This document shows positions 26,600-34,802 of a DNA stretch of 35,425 nucleotides, piece after piece. A program made the position numbers and the translations under genes. Numbering within the stretch: the stretch's first letter is position 1; every line of letters begins with the position of its first letter. Below the pieces are notes generated by a model. That model was not told the origin of the DNA and ran no database searches. It saw only the letters and a program-made list of their open reading frames with translations. Location: contig DXBF01000025.1 in the NCBI GenBank assembly GCA_019116705.1, forward strand, positions 1 to 35,425. Reading direction: 5' to 3'. Origin of the DNA: Candidatus Gemmiger avistercoris (GTDB lineage: Bacteria; Bacillota; Clostridia; Oscillospirales; Ruminococcaceae).

Positions 26600-26623
26600 A
26601 GCGCCCGGCGCCCGCCGGGCGCT
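26600..26623 (+). terminator. Terminator of glyA
   Basis: AGCGCCCGGC/GCCGGGCGCT with a 4-nt loop, ending in TTTTT. Confidence 0.88.
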
Positions 26624-26675
26624 TTTTGCCGCCCTTTGCCGGCTTTGCGCGGCCGCCCTCCCGCGGGAAAATTCC

Positions 26676-26704
26676 TTGCGCTTTCGGCGGATCCGGGGTA
26701 TACT
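26676..26704 (+). promoter_or_regulatory. Promoter of the cytidylate-kinase-like gene
   Basis: TTGCGC (26676-26681), 17 bp, TATACT (26699-26704). The downstream genes to 29526 are closely packed and may share this promoter. Confidence 0.65.
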
Positions 26705-26778
26705 ATAGGTAAGATCATCCTTTACCCCGGGCCGGGGACCAGCCCGCCTAGGAAACGGAATGTGAGGTGCATAAGGAT

Positions 26779-27387
26779 ATGGAACCACTGGTCATTACCG
26801 TCGCGCGCGAGTACGCCTCGGGCGGCAGCGAGATCGCCCGGGCCGTCGCAGACAAACTGAACATCCCGCTGTACAACAAGGAGCTCATCACCATGGCCGC
26901 CAAAAAGAGCGGCCTGACCGAAGAGGCCATCGCCGCCAGCGAAAACCAGCGCAGCGGCAGCCTGATCTACAGCCTGTATATGATGGGCAACACCATGCCG
27001 CTGGCAGACCAGGTCTATATCCTGCAGAGCAACGTCATCAAAGAATTGGCCGGACGGGAGTCCTGCGTGATCCTGGGCCGCTGCGGCGACTATGTGCTGC
27101 GGGAACGCCCCAACGTGCTGCGCGTCTTTCTCTACGCCCCGCTGGCCGAGCGCATCCGCCGCGCCAAGGCACGCCCCGGCGCCAAGCAGATGGCCGACCG
27201 CCTGTGGGAAGTCCAGCTTGCCAAACATGACCGCGCCCGCGCCAGCTACTACAATTATTATACCGAGAACCGCTGGGGCGAAGCCAAAAACTACGACCTG
27301 TGCCTGAATGCGGCGCTGGGGCAGGAAGTCTGCGCCGGGCTGATCGCCGAAGCCGCCCGGGCGCTGGAGGCCCGCAACCGGGGCTGA
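26779..27387 (+). CDS. Cytidylate kinase-like family protein
   Basis: A 202-residue P-loop-type kinase of the cytidylate-kinase-like group common in Clostridia. The N-terminus VITVAREYASGGSEIARAVA contains the glycine-rich nucleotide loop in the degenerate form typical of the group. LGRCGDYVL (near 94) and the R-rich lid (ERIRRAKARPGAKQMADRLW) follow. The true substrate of this group is not established; CMP kinase proper is a different protein. The start at 26779 is placed 9 nt after GAGGTG; an upstream in-frame GTG at 26767 is less favourable. The next gene starts 31 bp downstream. Confidence 0.85.
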   Translation: MEPLVITVAREYASGGSEIARAVADKLNIPLYNKELITMAAKKSGLTEEAIAASENQRSGSLIYSLYMMGNTMPLADQVYILQSNVIKELAGRESCVILGRCGDYVLRERPNVLRVFLYAPLAERIRRAKARPGAKQMADRLWEVQLAKHDRARASYYNYYTENRWGEAKNYDLCLNAALGQEVCAGLIAEAARALEARNRG

Positions 27388-27418
27388 CCTGCGCCCCGGG
27401 CCGGAAGGAGTGTATACC

Positions 27419-28099
27419 ATGCTGCGTTATGTAAAAGCCGGGGTCCTGCCCAGCCTTGCCTTTCTGGTGCTGGGGGTCCTGCTGCTCGTTATGCCGCAGA
27501 CCAGCCTTTTGTGGATCTGCTACGCCTTTGGCGCGGTGGTGCTCGTCACCGGCATCGTCTGCCTGATCCAGTACGCCCGCGTCCGCGGCAGCGGGTTCGC
27601 CGCCCCCTTTTTGCTGGTGGGCGGCGTGATCACCGCGGCCCTGGGCCTGTTCACGCTGGCCCAGCCCCACACGGTGGCCAGTTTCCTGCCGGTGGTGTTC
27701 GGGCTGTTCATCCTGGTGGAAGGGTGCAGCCGCATCGGCGCCGCCCTCGATCTGGCCCGGCGCAAGGCCTCCAAGTGGTGGGTGCTGCTGCTGCTCAGCC
27801 TGCTTTCCATCGCGCTGGGCCTGTTGCTGCTGTTCGACCCCTTTGAAGCCGCCGTCAGCGCCGTGATGCTCTGCGGCGTGCTGCTGATCGTGGAAGGCGC
27901 GCTGAGCCTGGCCTGCGCGCTGTACGCCGCGATGGAACTGCGGGCGCTGGACCGCATGGCGGACGCCGCCATGACCGCCACCCTGCAGGCCCTGGGCGAC
28001 CTGGCCGACGAGGAGGACGCCCCCGACGCCCCTGCGGGGGAGATCGTCTACGACGCCGAGAGCACCGACGTTTCCGACGGCGCCCCGCCCGCACCCTGA
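27419..28099 (+). CDS. DUF308/HdeD-like membrane protein
   Basis: A 226-residue protein with six hydrophobic helices in about residues 8-165, arranged as three repeated pairs (GVLPSLAFLVLGVLLLVMP, FLLVGGVITAALGLFTLAQP, VLLLLSLLSIALGLLLLFDP). This is the DUF308 pattern of HdeD-like proteins. The C-terminal 60 residues are soluble and acidic (DEEDAPDAP). The ATG at 27419 lies 8 nt after GGAAGGAG; an in-frame GTG at 27410 abuts that site. The gene is followed after 23 bp by the FAD oxidoreductase, so an operon is likely. The function is unknown. Confidence 0.8.
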   Translation: MLRYVKAGVLPSLAFLVLGVLLLVMPQTSLLWICYAFGAVVLVTGIVCLIQYARVRGSGFAAPFLLVGGVITAALGLFTLAQPHTVASFLPVVFGLFILVEGCSRIGAALDLARRKASKWWVLLLLSLLSIALGLLLLFDPFEAAVSAVMLCGVLLIVEGALSLACALYAAMELRALDRMADAAMTATLQALGDLADEEDAPDAPAGEIVYDAESTDVSDGAPPAP

Positions 28100-28122
28100 C
28101 CATGAAGGAGACCCGTTCACCC

Positions 28123-29526
28123 ATGTACGACCTGATCATCGTTGGCGCCGGTCCGGCCGGCATCTTCACCGCCCTGGAACTGCTGCGCAAGAGCAGCCGC
28201 CCCCACAGCATCCTGCTGGTGGAAAAGGGCAAGCCGGTGGAAAAACGCCACTGCCCCAAGGACAAGACCGGCGTCTGCGTCAACTGCAAGCCCACCTGCG
28301 CCATCACCACCGGGTTTTCCGGCGCAGGCGCTTTCTCGGACGGCAAACTGTCCCTGTCCTACCAGGTGGGCGGCGAGCTGCCCGACCTGATCGGCGAGGA
28401 TTTTGCCCAGGCGCTGATCGACTATACCGACAAGATCTATCTGGAATTCGGCGCTGACCCCCATGTGGAGGGCATCTACCAGGGGGCCGAGATCAAGGAC
28501 ATCCGCAAACGCGCCATCCAGGCCGGGCTGCAACTGGTGGACTGCCCGATCCGCCACCTGGGCACCGAGAAAGCCCAGCAGCTTTATCTGAACATCCAGA
28601 ACCACCTGCAGGACGCCGGGGTGGAGATGCTGTTTGAGACCGAGTGCGAGAACATCCTGCTGGAAGGCTCGGTCTGCAAAGGCGTGCGCCTGCGGGAAAA
28701 GACCGGCGCCCGGGACGTGTACGGCCGGCAGGTGGTCATTGCCACCGGCCGCCGGGGCGCCGACTGGCTGGAAAAACTCTGCGCCGAACACCACATCGCC
28801 CACAAGCCCGGCACCGTGGACATCGGCGTGCGGGTGGAGTGCCGCAACGAAGTGATGGAGACCATCAACAAGGTGCTCTACGAGGGCAAGCTGATCGGCT
28901 ACCCCGCGCCCTGGCGCAACAAGGTGCGCACCTTCTGCCAGAACCCCGGCGGCTTTGTCGCCCAGGAAAACTACGACAACGACCTGGCGGTGGTCAACGG
29001 CCACAGCTTCAAGGAGAAAAAGAGCGACAACACCAACCTGGCCATTCTGGTGAGCCACAACTTTACCGAGCCGTTCAACCAGCCCATCGCCTACGCCCAG
29101 AAGGTGGGCGAGCTGACCAACATGCTGGGCGCGGGGCACATCCTGGTGCAGCGCTACGGCGACATCCTGGACGGCAAGCGCACCTGGGCCAAGGAACTGG
29201 CCCGCGCCAACGTGCGCCCCACGCTGAAAGACGCCGTGGCCGGGGATATCACCGCCGCCATGCCCTACCGCGCCATGGTCAACATCATTGAGTTCATCAA
29301 GATGGTGGACCAGGTGGTGCCGGGCTTTGCCAGCCCCGAAACGCTGCTCTACAGCCCTGAGTTGAAGTTCTATTCCAACAAGGTCAAAATGGACACCGAC
29401 CTGGAGACCAACATCGCGGGCCTGCACTGCCTGGGGGATTCCTCCGGCTGGACCCGCGGGCTGATGATGGCCTCGGTCATGGGCGTGCTGATGGGCCGCA
29501 AACTGCTGGAAAAGCACGATTTCTGA
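28123..29526 (+). CDS. FAD-dependent oxidoreductase/dehydrogenase (COG2509-like)
   Basis: A 467-residue flavoprotein. The N-terminal dinucleotide-binding fold is explicit: YDLIIVGAGPAGIFTALELL at residue 2 onward, then LLVEKG. A second FAD block, VVIATGRRGADWLEKL, lies near 204, and a C-terminal GLHCLGDSSGWTRGLMMASV block holds the cofactor. A cysteine cluster C-x8-C-x2-C-x3-C (HCPKDKTGVCVNCKPTCAI, near 45-60) is a mark of this family. The reaction is not known. The start follows AAGGAG at about 12 nt and gives MYDLIIVGAG; the ATG at 28102 precedes the ribosome site. Repeat copy 3 begins 6 nt after its stop. Confidence 0.85.
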   Translation: MYDLIIVGAGPAGIFTALELLRKSSRPHSILLVEKGKPVEKRHCPKDKTGVCVNCKPTCAITTGFSGAGAFSDGKLSLSYQVGGELPDLIGEDFAQALIDYTDKIYLEFGADPHVEGIYQGAEIKDIRKRAIQAGLQLVDCPIRHLGTEKAQQLYLNIQNHLQDAGVEMLFETECENILLEGSVCKGVRLREKTGARDVYGRQVVIATGRRGADWLEKLCAEHHIAHKPGTVDIGVRVECRNEVMETINKVLYEGKLIGYPAPWRNKVRTFCQNPGGFVAQENYDNDLAVVNGHSFKEKKSDNTNLAILVSHNFTEPFNQPIAYAQKVGELTNMLGAGHILVQRYGDILDGKRTWAKELARANVRPTLKDAVAGDITAAMPYRAMVNIIEFIKMVDQVVPGFASPETLLYSPELKFYSNKVKMDTDLETNIAGLHCLGDSSGWTRGLMMASVMGVLMGRKLLEKHDF

Positions 29527-29532
29527 GAAGTC

Positions 29533-29840
29533 AAAAGGGGAAACACTCGCCCACGGCAATTGCCTAAGGCTCGTGTTTAACGGGTTGCGGTGCCCGCATC
29601 GCGCGGCGCGCCTTGTGGCGGCGCTTGTGCTCTGCGGCCGCTGCCCCTGCTCCGCCTCGCTGTATCCGCCGCAGGCGGCGCTCGGCTCCGCAGCCCTCTT
29701 TGGAATCCCCTTCGACAAAATTTAGTCCAAAACCGCGCACTCGGCGCAGAGCGCCTCGCACACAATTTTGGCCTAAATTTCCCTGATTGTGTCGCCGCCG
29801 GCGGCGCATGTCCGCCGGCGGCGACGGATTTTTGAATTTC
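29533..29840 (+). repeat. 3'-end modular repeat, copy 3 (modules A-B-C-D, complete)
   Basis: Module A (29533-29578): AAAAGGGGAAACACTCGCC facing GGCTCGTGTTT, apex CACGGCAATTGCCTAA. Module B (29579-29700): from AACGGGTTGCGG to AGCCCTCTTT, GC-rich with several small hairpins such as GCCGC/GCGGC. Module C (29701-29784): arms AAATTTAGTCCAAAA/TTTTGGCCTAAATTT and inner hairpin GGCGC/GCGCC. Module D (29790-29840): a perfect 14-bp stem GTCGCCGCCGGCGG with its complement, loop CGCATGT, tail GGATTTTTGAATTTC. It fills the gap between the FAD gene and the HtrA terminator. Confidence 0.88.
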
Positions 29841-29853
29841 TCGGCGACCCAAA

Positions 29854-29886
29854 CAGCCCCCTGCCGGGTGACCCGGCAGGGGGCTG
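29854..29886. terminator. Terminator between convergent FAD gene and htrA
   Basis: CAGCCCCCTGCCGGG/CCCGGCAGGGGGCTG, a perfect 15-bp stem with a 3-nt loop. The minus strand continues with TTTGGG; T tracts are short on both sides. Confidence 0.75.
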
Positions 29887-29902
29887 TCGCTGTGGTATGG
29901 TT

Positions 29903-31333
29903 TTATTGGGTGCCGCTGCCCAGCGTGACGCTCAGGGTCAGCACCTTGCCTTCGCGCTCCACCTGCAGGTTGACGGTATCGCCCACCTGTTTGTCGGCCA
30001 GATAGCTCTTGACGCTGTTGCTGGAACTGACCGCCGTATCGTCCACGGCGATGATGCGGTCGCCCGCCTGGACGCCCGCGGCCTCGGCGCCGCCGCCCGC
30101 GGTCACTTCCACCACATAGACGCCGGTGGCGCTGACGCCCAGCTGGTTGGCCGTGTTGGCGTCCATCACGTCCAGGATCTTGACGCCCAGCGCCGGGCGG
30201 ATCACCGCGCCGTTCTCGATCAGCTGCTGGGCGATCTCCATGGCCTGGTCGATGGGGATGGCGAAGCCGATGCCCTCGGCCTCGGAATAGCTGCTCTTGG
30301 CGTTGACGATGCCGATCAGCTCGCCGTTGGCGTTGAACAGGCCGCCGCCGGAGTTGCCCGGGCTGATGGAGGCGTTGGTCTGCAGCAGGGTCATGTCGTT
30401 GTCTTCCACGGTGACTTCCCGGTTCAGGGCGCTGATGATGCCGTCGGTGACGGTGTTGGACAGGGTGCCCAGCGGGTTGCCCACGGCCACCACGGTCTCG
30501 CCCACGGCCAGGGCGTCGCTGTCGCCGATGACCGCCGGGGTCAGGCCGGTGGCTTCGATCTTGAGCACCGCAATGTCCGAGGTGGCGTCCGACCCGACGA
30601 TGGATGCGTCATAGGTCTCGCCGTTCTGCAGCTGCACCTTGACGCTGGTGGCGCCGTCCACCACATGGGCGCAGGTCAGGATATAGCCGTCCTGGCTGAT
30701 GATGACGCCGGAACCGGCGCCGCTCTGCACATAGTAGCCGCCGAACCAGGTCTGGGAGCCGCTCATCTGCTCGGTGGTGATCGCCACCACGCTGGGCGAC
30801 ACCACCGACGAGATCTGCTGCAGGCTCATGGATTCGCCGCCGGTGCTGTTGGCGTTGGCGGCGTCGCTGGTATCCCGCTGCACCTGCTGCACCACCACCT
30901 GGTTGCCGGTCAGGCCGGTGCGGCTGGCCAGGACCGCCCCGCCGATACCGCCGCCGAAGCCCAGGGCCGCCACGCCCACGCAGGCCAGCACCCGCAGCAG
31001 GGTGCGGCGGCCTTTGCGCGGGGGTTTGGGGGCGGGCTGCTGGGGCGCGCTGGCGTAGCTGTAGCCGTTGTAGCCGCCGTTGCTGCCGCTGCCGCCGCTG
31101 AAACTGCTGGTGTACCCGTTGCTGCCGCCGGCGGGGCTGCCGGCCGCGCCGCTCTGCGCCGAGGAGTAGTCGGTGCGGGCGGTGTTGGCGGTGTTCATGC
31201 CGCTGCTGCCCACGTTGGGGTAGCTGTTCTGGCTGCCGGTTTCGGCAGGCTGCTGGTCCTGGGCGCTGTTCCGGGGTGCGCCCCCGTCGGATGTATGATC
31301 GTAAAGGCCGGAGTAATCGTATTCGTTGCTCAT
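29903..31333 (-). CDS. htrA: HtrA/DegP-like membrane-anchored serine protease with PDZ domain
   Basis: A 476-residue protein. The N-terminal 105 residues are Ser/Gly/Asn/Tyr-rich and disordered, in the cytoplasm. One membrane span follows (VLACVGVAALGFGGGIGGAV, near 114-133). The trypsin-like domain has the triad H223 (TCAHVVDG), D253 (SDIAVLKI) and S328 (GNSGGG). One PDZ domain lies near 385-470 (GVYVVEVTAGGGAEAAGVQA, GDRIIAVDD). Such proteases degrade or remodel misfolded exported proteins. The start at 31333 follows AAGGAAGG; the frame is open upstream but unsupported. TATACT (31391-31396, minus strand) is a likely -10 without a good -35. Confidence 0.93.
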   Translation of the reverse strand: MSNEYDYSGLYDHTSDGGAPRNSAQDQQPAETGSQNSYPNVGSSGMNTANTARTDYSSAQSGAAGSPAGGSNGYTSSFSGGSGSNGGYNGYSYASAPQQPAPKPPRKGRRTLLRVLACVGVAALGFGGGIGGAVLASRTGLTGNQVVVQQVQRDTSDAANANSTGGESMSLQQISSVVSPSVVAITTEQMSGSQTWFGGYYVQSGAGSGVIISQDGYILTCAHVVDGATSVKVQLQNGETYDASIVGSDATSDIAVLKIEATGLTPAVIGDSDALAVGETVVAVGNPLGTLSNTVTDGIISALNREVTVEDNDMTLLQTNASISPGNSGGGLFNANGELIGIVNAKSSYSEAEGIGFAIPIDQAMEIAQQLIENGAVIRPALGVKILDVMDANTANQLGVSATGVYVVEVTAGGGAEAAGVQAGDRIIAVDDTAVSSSNSVKSYLADKQVGDTVNLQVEREGKVLTLSVTLGSGTQ

Positions 31334-31439
31334 ACATGTCCTTCCTTTCTGTGTACTTTCGGGAGGGGCTTTCTGCCCTCTCTGCTTAAGAGTATACCCG
31401 GGAATTGTGAAATAGGTTTCGCCAGTGGGTGAAAAGAAT

Positions 31440-31483
31440 GTGAAAAACTGCCGTTTTCGGGGCCGTTCGACGGCAGTTTTCAC
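31440..31483. repeat. Inverted repeat between htrA and mnmM promoters
   Basis: GTGAAAAACTGCCG and CGGCAGTTTTCAC pair over 13 bp with one bulged A and a 17-nt loop. It lies 25 bp before the mnmM -35 box and 44 bp from the htrA -10 box. It could be an operator or a hairpin; the flanking GGTGAAAAGAATGTGAAAA also carries direct GTGAAAA repeats. Confidence 0.5.
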
Positions 31484-31507
31484 ATATTTTATCATTTCTG
31501 GCAGCAC

Positions 31508-31537
31508 TTGACAATGCCCCCCGGGTGCTTGTATCCT
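31508..31537 (+). promoter_or_regulatory. Promoter of the GNAT-MnmM and helicase genes
   Basis: Consensus TTGACA (31508-31513), 18 bp, TATCCT (31532-31537). The start codon is about 25 nt further, behind GAAGGGA. Confidence 0.7.
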
Positions 31538-31561
31538 TTTCAGAGAAAGAAGGGACGCAGT

Positions 31562-32416
31562 ATGGAGATCCGTCGGCAGGGGGACGCCTTCCTCCTCTAC
31601 AAAGAACAGACGCCCATCGGCACGGGGCGTCTGGCCCGGGGCGCGCTGTGGGTGGAGATCGACCCCGCCTGGCGGCAGCGGGGCTACGGCAGCTATCTGC
31701 TCAAGGAACTGCTGCGCCGGGGCGGCGGCCTGGACCCCAGGCAGGAGAGCTGCTTCACCGCGCCCCTGCCCGACGGCGCCGCCGGGCGGGCCCTGGCCGC
31801 CAAGTTCGGGTTTCTGCCGCAGGACGGGCGGCTGGTGCGCCGCCGCCTGCCCGACCTGAGCGCCGTGCAGTTCTGCCACGATTTCCTGGCCGCCCGGCTG
31901 GCCCCGGGCGGGCTGTACATCGACGCCACCTGCGGCAACGGCCACGACACGGAATTCCTCTGCCGTCTGGCCGGACCGCAGGGCCGGGTGCTGGCGCTGG
32001 ACATCCAGCCTGCGGCGGTGGACGCCACCAACGCGCGGCTGGCCGCCGCCGGGCTGGCGGGTACCGGCCGGGCCGTCCTCCACGACCACGCCCGCCTGGG
32101 GGAACTGGCCGCCCCCGCCTCCGCCGACTGCGTGCTGTTCAATTTCGGCTGGCTGCCGGGGGCCGACCACACGGTCCATTCCACCGCCGCGAACAGCGTG
32201 GCCGCCCTGCGCGCCGCCCTGGCCGTGCTCAGACCCGGCGGCGTGCTGGCGGCGGTGCTTTACAGCGGGCGGGTCATCGGCGACGGTGAAAAGCAGGCCG
32301 CGCTGGCCCTGTTCCGCGCGCTGCCGCTGACGCAGTACACCGTGCTGGAATGCCGCTTCGCCAACTGGGCCGCTACCGCCCCCCTGCCCTGCTTCGTGCT
32401 GAAAAAATACCCCTGA
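31562..32416 (+). CDS. mnmM: GNAT-like domain fused to MnmM/YtqB-type tRNA methyltransferase
   Basis: A 284-residue two-domain protein. Residues 1-95 resemble a small GNAT acetyltransferase, with the acetyl-CoA loop RQRGYGSYLLKELLRRGG near residue 40 and AGRALAAKFGF near 80. Residues 100-284 form a class I methyltransferase of the YtqB/MnmM type: DATCGNGHDTEFL at 121, LALDIQPAAVDATN near 143, and the family mark FNFGWLPGADH at 193 followed by HSTAANSVAAL. MnmM methylates the wobble uridine side chain (nm5 to mnm5) of certain tRNAs. The GNAT fusion is unusual and could act on the same or a related modification; that is inference. The start follows GAAGGGA. The helicase gene starts 16 bp downstream. 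Confidence 0.85.
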   Translation: MEIRRQGDAFLLYKEQTPIGTGRLARGALWVEIDPAWRQRGYGSYLLKELLRRGGGLDPRQESCFTAPLPDGAAGRALAAKFGFLPQDGRLVRRRLPDLSAVQFCHDFLAARLAPGGLYIDATCGNGHDTEFLCRLAGPQGRVLALDIQPAAVDATNARLAAAGLAGTGRAVLHDHARLGELAAPASADCVLFNFGWLPGADHTVHSTAANSVAALRAALAVLRPGGVLAAVLYSGRVIGDGEKQAALALFRALPLTQYTVLECRFANWAATAPLPCFVLKKYP

Positions 32417-32432
32417 GAGGAGGCCCCGCCCC

Positions 32433-34580
32433 TTGGAGAAGGAAGCCTTTATCCGGCAGTATCTGGCCGGCTTCAACCCGCAGCAGCTGGCGGCGGCGAC
32501 CGCCGTGGAAGGCCCGGTGCTGCTGCTGGCCGTGCCGGGAAGCGGCAAGACCACGGTGCTGGTGGCCCGCCTGGGGTACATGGTGCAGTGCTGCGGCATC
32601 CCGCCCGAACAGATCCTGACGATGACCTACACCGTGGCCGCCACCCGGGAGATGCGCAGCCGCTTTGCCGCCCGCTTCGGGCAGGGGCCGGCCGCACGCA
32701 TGGCCTTCCGCACCATCAACGGCCTGTCGGCGGTGGTGCTGCAATATTACAGCCGCCGCTATGGCCGCCAGCAGCCCCGCCTGGTCACCGACGAGGGGGA
32801 GCTGACCCGCCTGCTGACCCAGCTGTACATGAGCGTCAGCAGCGACTACCCCACCGAGAGCACGCTGAAAGAACTGCGCACCGTCATCACCTACATCAAA
32901 AACAGCATGCTGGACGAGGAGGGCGTCGCGGCGCTGGAGACCGGCCTGCCCGACCTGCCCGGCCTTTACCGCCGCTACCAGGCGGAACTCAAGCGCCAGG
33001 GCTGGATGGACTACGACGACCAGATGGTCTACGCCCTGCAGATCCTGCGGGCCGTGCCGCCGGTGCGGGCCTGGTTCCGGCAAAAGTACCGTTACCTCTG
33101 CGTGGACGAAGCCCAGGATACCTCGCGCATCCAGCACGAGATCATCCGCCTGCTGGCCGGGGAACACCGCAACCTGTTCCTGGTGGGGGACGAGGACCAG
33201 AGCATCTACGGTTTCCGGGCCGCCTGGCCCCAGGCCCTGATGGAGTTTGAAAAGACCTGGCCCGGGGCGCAGGTGCTTTTGATGGAACAGAACTACCGTT
33301 CCAGCCGGGAGATCGTGACGGCGGCCGACCGCTTTGCGGCCCGCAACCGTTACCGCCGCCCCAAGACGATGGCCGCTGTGCGCGGTCCCGAGCGCCCGCT
33401 GGAAGTGGTGCGGACAGCCTGCCGGGAGGATCAGTTCACCTGGCTGTTCCGCCGCGTGCAGCAGGGCGGCGGCCCGCTGACGGTGCTGTTCCGCAACAAC
33501 GAAAGCGCCCTGCCGCTGGTGGACCTGTGCGAGCGCCACGGCGTAGGCTGGCAGTTCAAGAAAAACGACCTGCTGTTTTTCAGCGACCGCATCGTGCTGG
33601 ACGTGCAGGACCTGCTGGAATTTGCCGCCGACCCCCGCCGCAGCGACCTGTTTTTGCGGCTGTACTACAAGTTCGGGCTGCCCATCGCCCGGCGGCACGC
33701 CCTGTACGCCTGCGACCGCAGCCGGACCAGCGGCCGCCCCATCCCGGAGGAACTGCTGCAATGCCCCGAGCTTTCCAACCGGGTGCGGGGCGGTTTTGCC
33801 GACGTATGGGCCGCCCTGCGCCGGGTCCCCGGCCAGACGGCCGCCCGGGCGCTGGACGCGCTGCGGGACGGCGCGGGCTACGGGGCCTACCTGGAACAGA
33901 AGCACATGGACCCCGGCAAGCTGGAGATCCTGCGGCTGCTGGCCGCGCAGGAGCCCACCCCCGCCCGCCTGCTGGCCCGCCTGGGGGAACTGCGCGCCCT
34001 GCTGGCCGCGCACGGCGGCAGCGGCGAAGAGGACGGCGGCGCGCCGCTGGTGCTTTCCACGATCCACAGCAGCAAGGGCCTGGAATACGACGCGGTGGCG
34101 CTGCTGGATGTGTTCGACGGCGTGCTGCCCGCCCAGCCCGAAGCCCACTGCCGCACGCCGGAGGAGATCCGCCAGTATGAGGAGGACCGGCGGCTGTTCT
34201 ACGTAGCCATGACGCGGGCCCGGCGGCAGCTGATCCTGTTCGACTGTTCGGCCCTGCCCTCGGCCTTTGTGCAGGAGGTCCTGGGCGAACTGCCCGAGGC
34301 CCGGGCCGAACGGGAGCGTCAGGCCGCCGAGGCCGCCCGCCTGACCGGCCGTTCCCCGGCCCCCTTTGCGCCTGCGCCGGAGCCTGCCGCCCCGGTACCG
34401 CTGGAAACGCTGGCCGTTCCCGGCGCCGCCGTGGAGCATATCGTGTTCGGCCTCGGCGTAGTGACCGGGTGGGACGGCCGGTTCCTGACCGTCCGCTTCC
34501 GGGACGGCCGCCCCCGCCGCCTGGACGGCGCCACCGTGGCCGCCCACCGGCTGCTGTGGCCGGTGGAGGGGCAGCCATAA
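32433..34580 (+). CDS. UvrD/PcrA-type ATP-dependent DNA helicase (SF1A)
   Basis: A 715-residue superfamily 1 helicase. Q motif FNPQQLAAATAVEGP, Walker A AVPGSGKTT (A33-T41), Walker B CVDEAQDTS with D225/E226, motif III VGDEDQSIYGFRAA, motif IV QNYRSS, motif V STIHSSKGLEYDAV and motif VI YVAMTRARRQL are all present. The C-terminus (about 670-710, VEHIVFGLGVVTGWDGRFLT) resembles the Tudor-like domain by which PcrA/UvrD contacts RNA polymerase. It is slightly shorter than PcrA, so a RecQ-like or accessory paralog is possible. The start is TTG at 32433, 9 nt after AGGAGG. Probably co-transcribed with the MnmM fusion. Confidence 0.92.
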   Translation: MEKEAFIRQYLAGFNPQQLAAATAVEGPVLLLAVPGSGKTTVLVARLGYMVQCCGIPPEQILTMTYTVAATREMRSRFAARFGQGPAARMAFRTINGLSAVVLQYYSRRYGRQQPRLVTDEGELTRLLTQLYMSVSSDYPTESTLKELRTVITYIKNSMLDEEGVAALETGLPDLPGLYRRYQAELKRQGWMDYDDQMVYALQILRAVPPVRAWFRQKYRYLCVDEAQDTSRIQHEIIRLLAGEHRNLFLVGDEDQSIYGFRAAWPQALMEFEKTWPGAQVLLMEQNYRSSREIVTAADRFAARNRYRRPKTMAAVRGPERPLEVVRTACREDQFTWLFRRVQQGGGPLTVLFRNNESALPLVDLCERHGVGWQFKKNDLLFFSDRIVLDVQDLLEFAADPRRSDLFLRLYYKFGLPIARRHALYACDRSRTSGRPIPEELLQCPELSNRVRGGFADVWAALRRVPGQTAARALDALRDGAGYGAYLEQKHMDPGKLEILRLLAAQEPTPARLLARLGELRALLAAHGGSGEEDGGAPLVLSTIHSSKGLEYDAVALLDVFDGVLPAQPEAHCRTPEEIRQYEEDRRLFYVAMTRARRQLILFDCSALPSAFVQEVLGELPEARAERERQAAEAARLTGRSPAPFAPAPEPAAPVPLETLAVPGAAVEHIVFGLGVVTGWDGRFLTVRFRDGRPRRLDGATVAAHRLLWPVEGQP

Positions 34581-34654
34581 TCACAAAACCCCGGCCCGCC
34601 GCGGTGCATTATGGCAGATGCGGTTTTGGTATTGGTCGCGCGGGGCCGTTGCGT

Positions 34655-34750
34655 GTAGGGGCGGCGTGTACGCCGCCCGGGGGTGTGGCGGCAGCCCGGA
34701 AATTTACGGGCCACGCAAAATGGCACGGCGGGGTCAAGACCCCGCCCTAC
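34655..34750. repeat. GTAGGG...CCCTAC palindromic repeat element
   Basis: About 96 bp bounded by GTAGGGGCGG and CCGCCCTAC in inverted orientation. Inside are three hairpins: GGGCGGCG/CGCCGCCC (34659-34678), CCCG/CGGG flanked by GTGGC/GCCAC (about 34684-34714), and GGCGGGGTC/GACCCCGCC (34727-34746). It looks like a REP/MITE-like intergenic repeat. Bases 34581-34654 show nothing else. Confidence 0.55.
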
Positions 34751-34765
34751 GGCAAACGGCAAAAA

Positions 34766-34793
34766 CCCCCGCCCTGCGTATGCAGGGCGGGGG
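34766..34793 (-). terminator. Terminator downstream of pckA and repeat copy 4
   Basis: CCCCCGCCCTGC/GCAGGGCGGGGG (12 bp, loop GTAT). AAAAA at 34761-34765 gives TTTTT on the minus strand, so it ends the transcript from pckA after the repeat. It may also stop helicase transcripts. Confidence 0.75.
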
Positions 34794-34802
34794 CAATTTG
34801 TA

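Noticed and set aside
29590-29835. Open frame of about 80 codons in repeat copy 3, with similar frames in copies 4 and 5 (starting P-A-S-R-G-A-P)
   Set aside because: It runs across modules B, C and D. Its start codon is lost in copy 4 (GTGCCC becomes TTCCCG), no ribosome site exists, and base changes follow RNA pairing rather than codon positions. I read it as a by-product of the repeat.
31334-32599. Upstream extension of the htrA frame by more than 400 codons
   Set aside because: It runs antisense through the MnmM fusion gene. The protease has its own ribosome site and a normal N-terminus at 31333.
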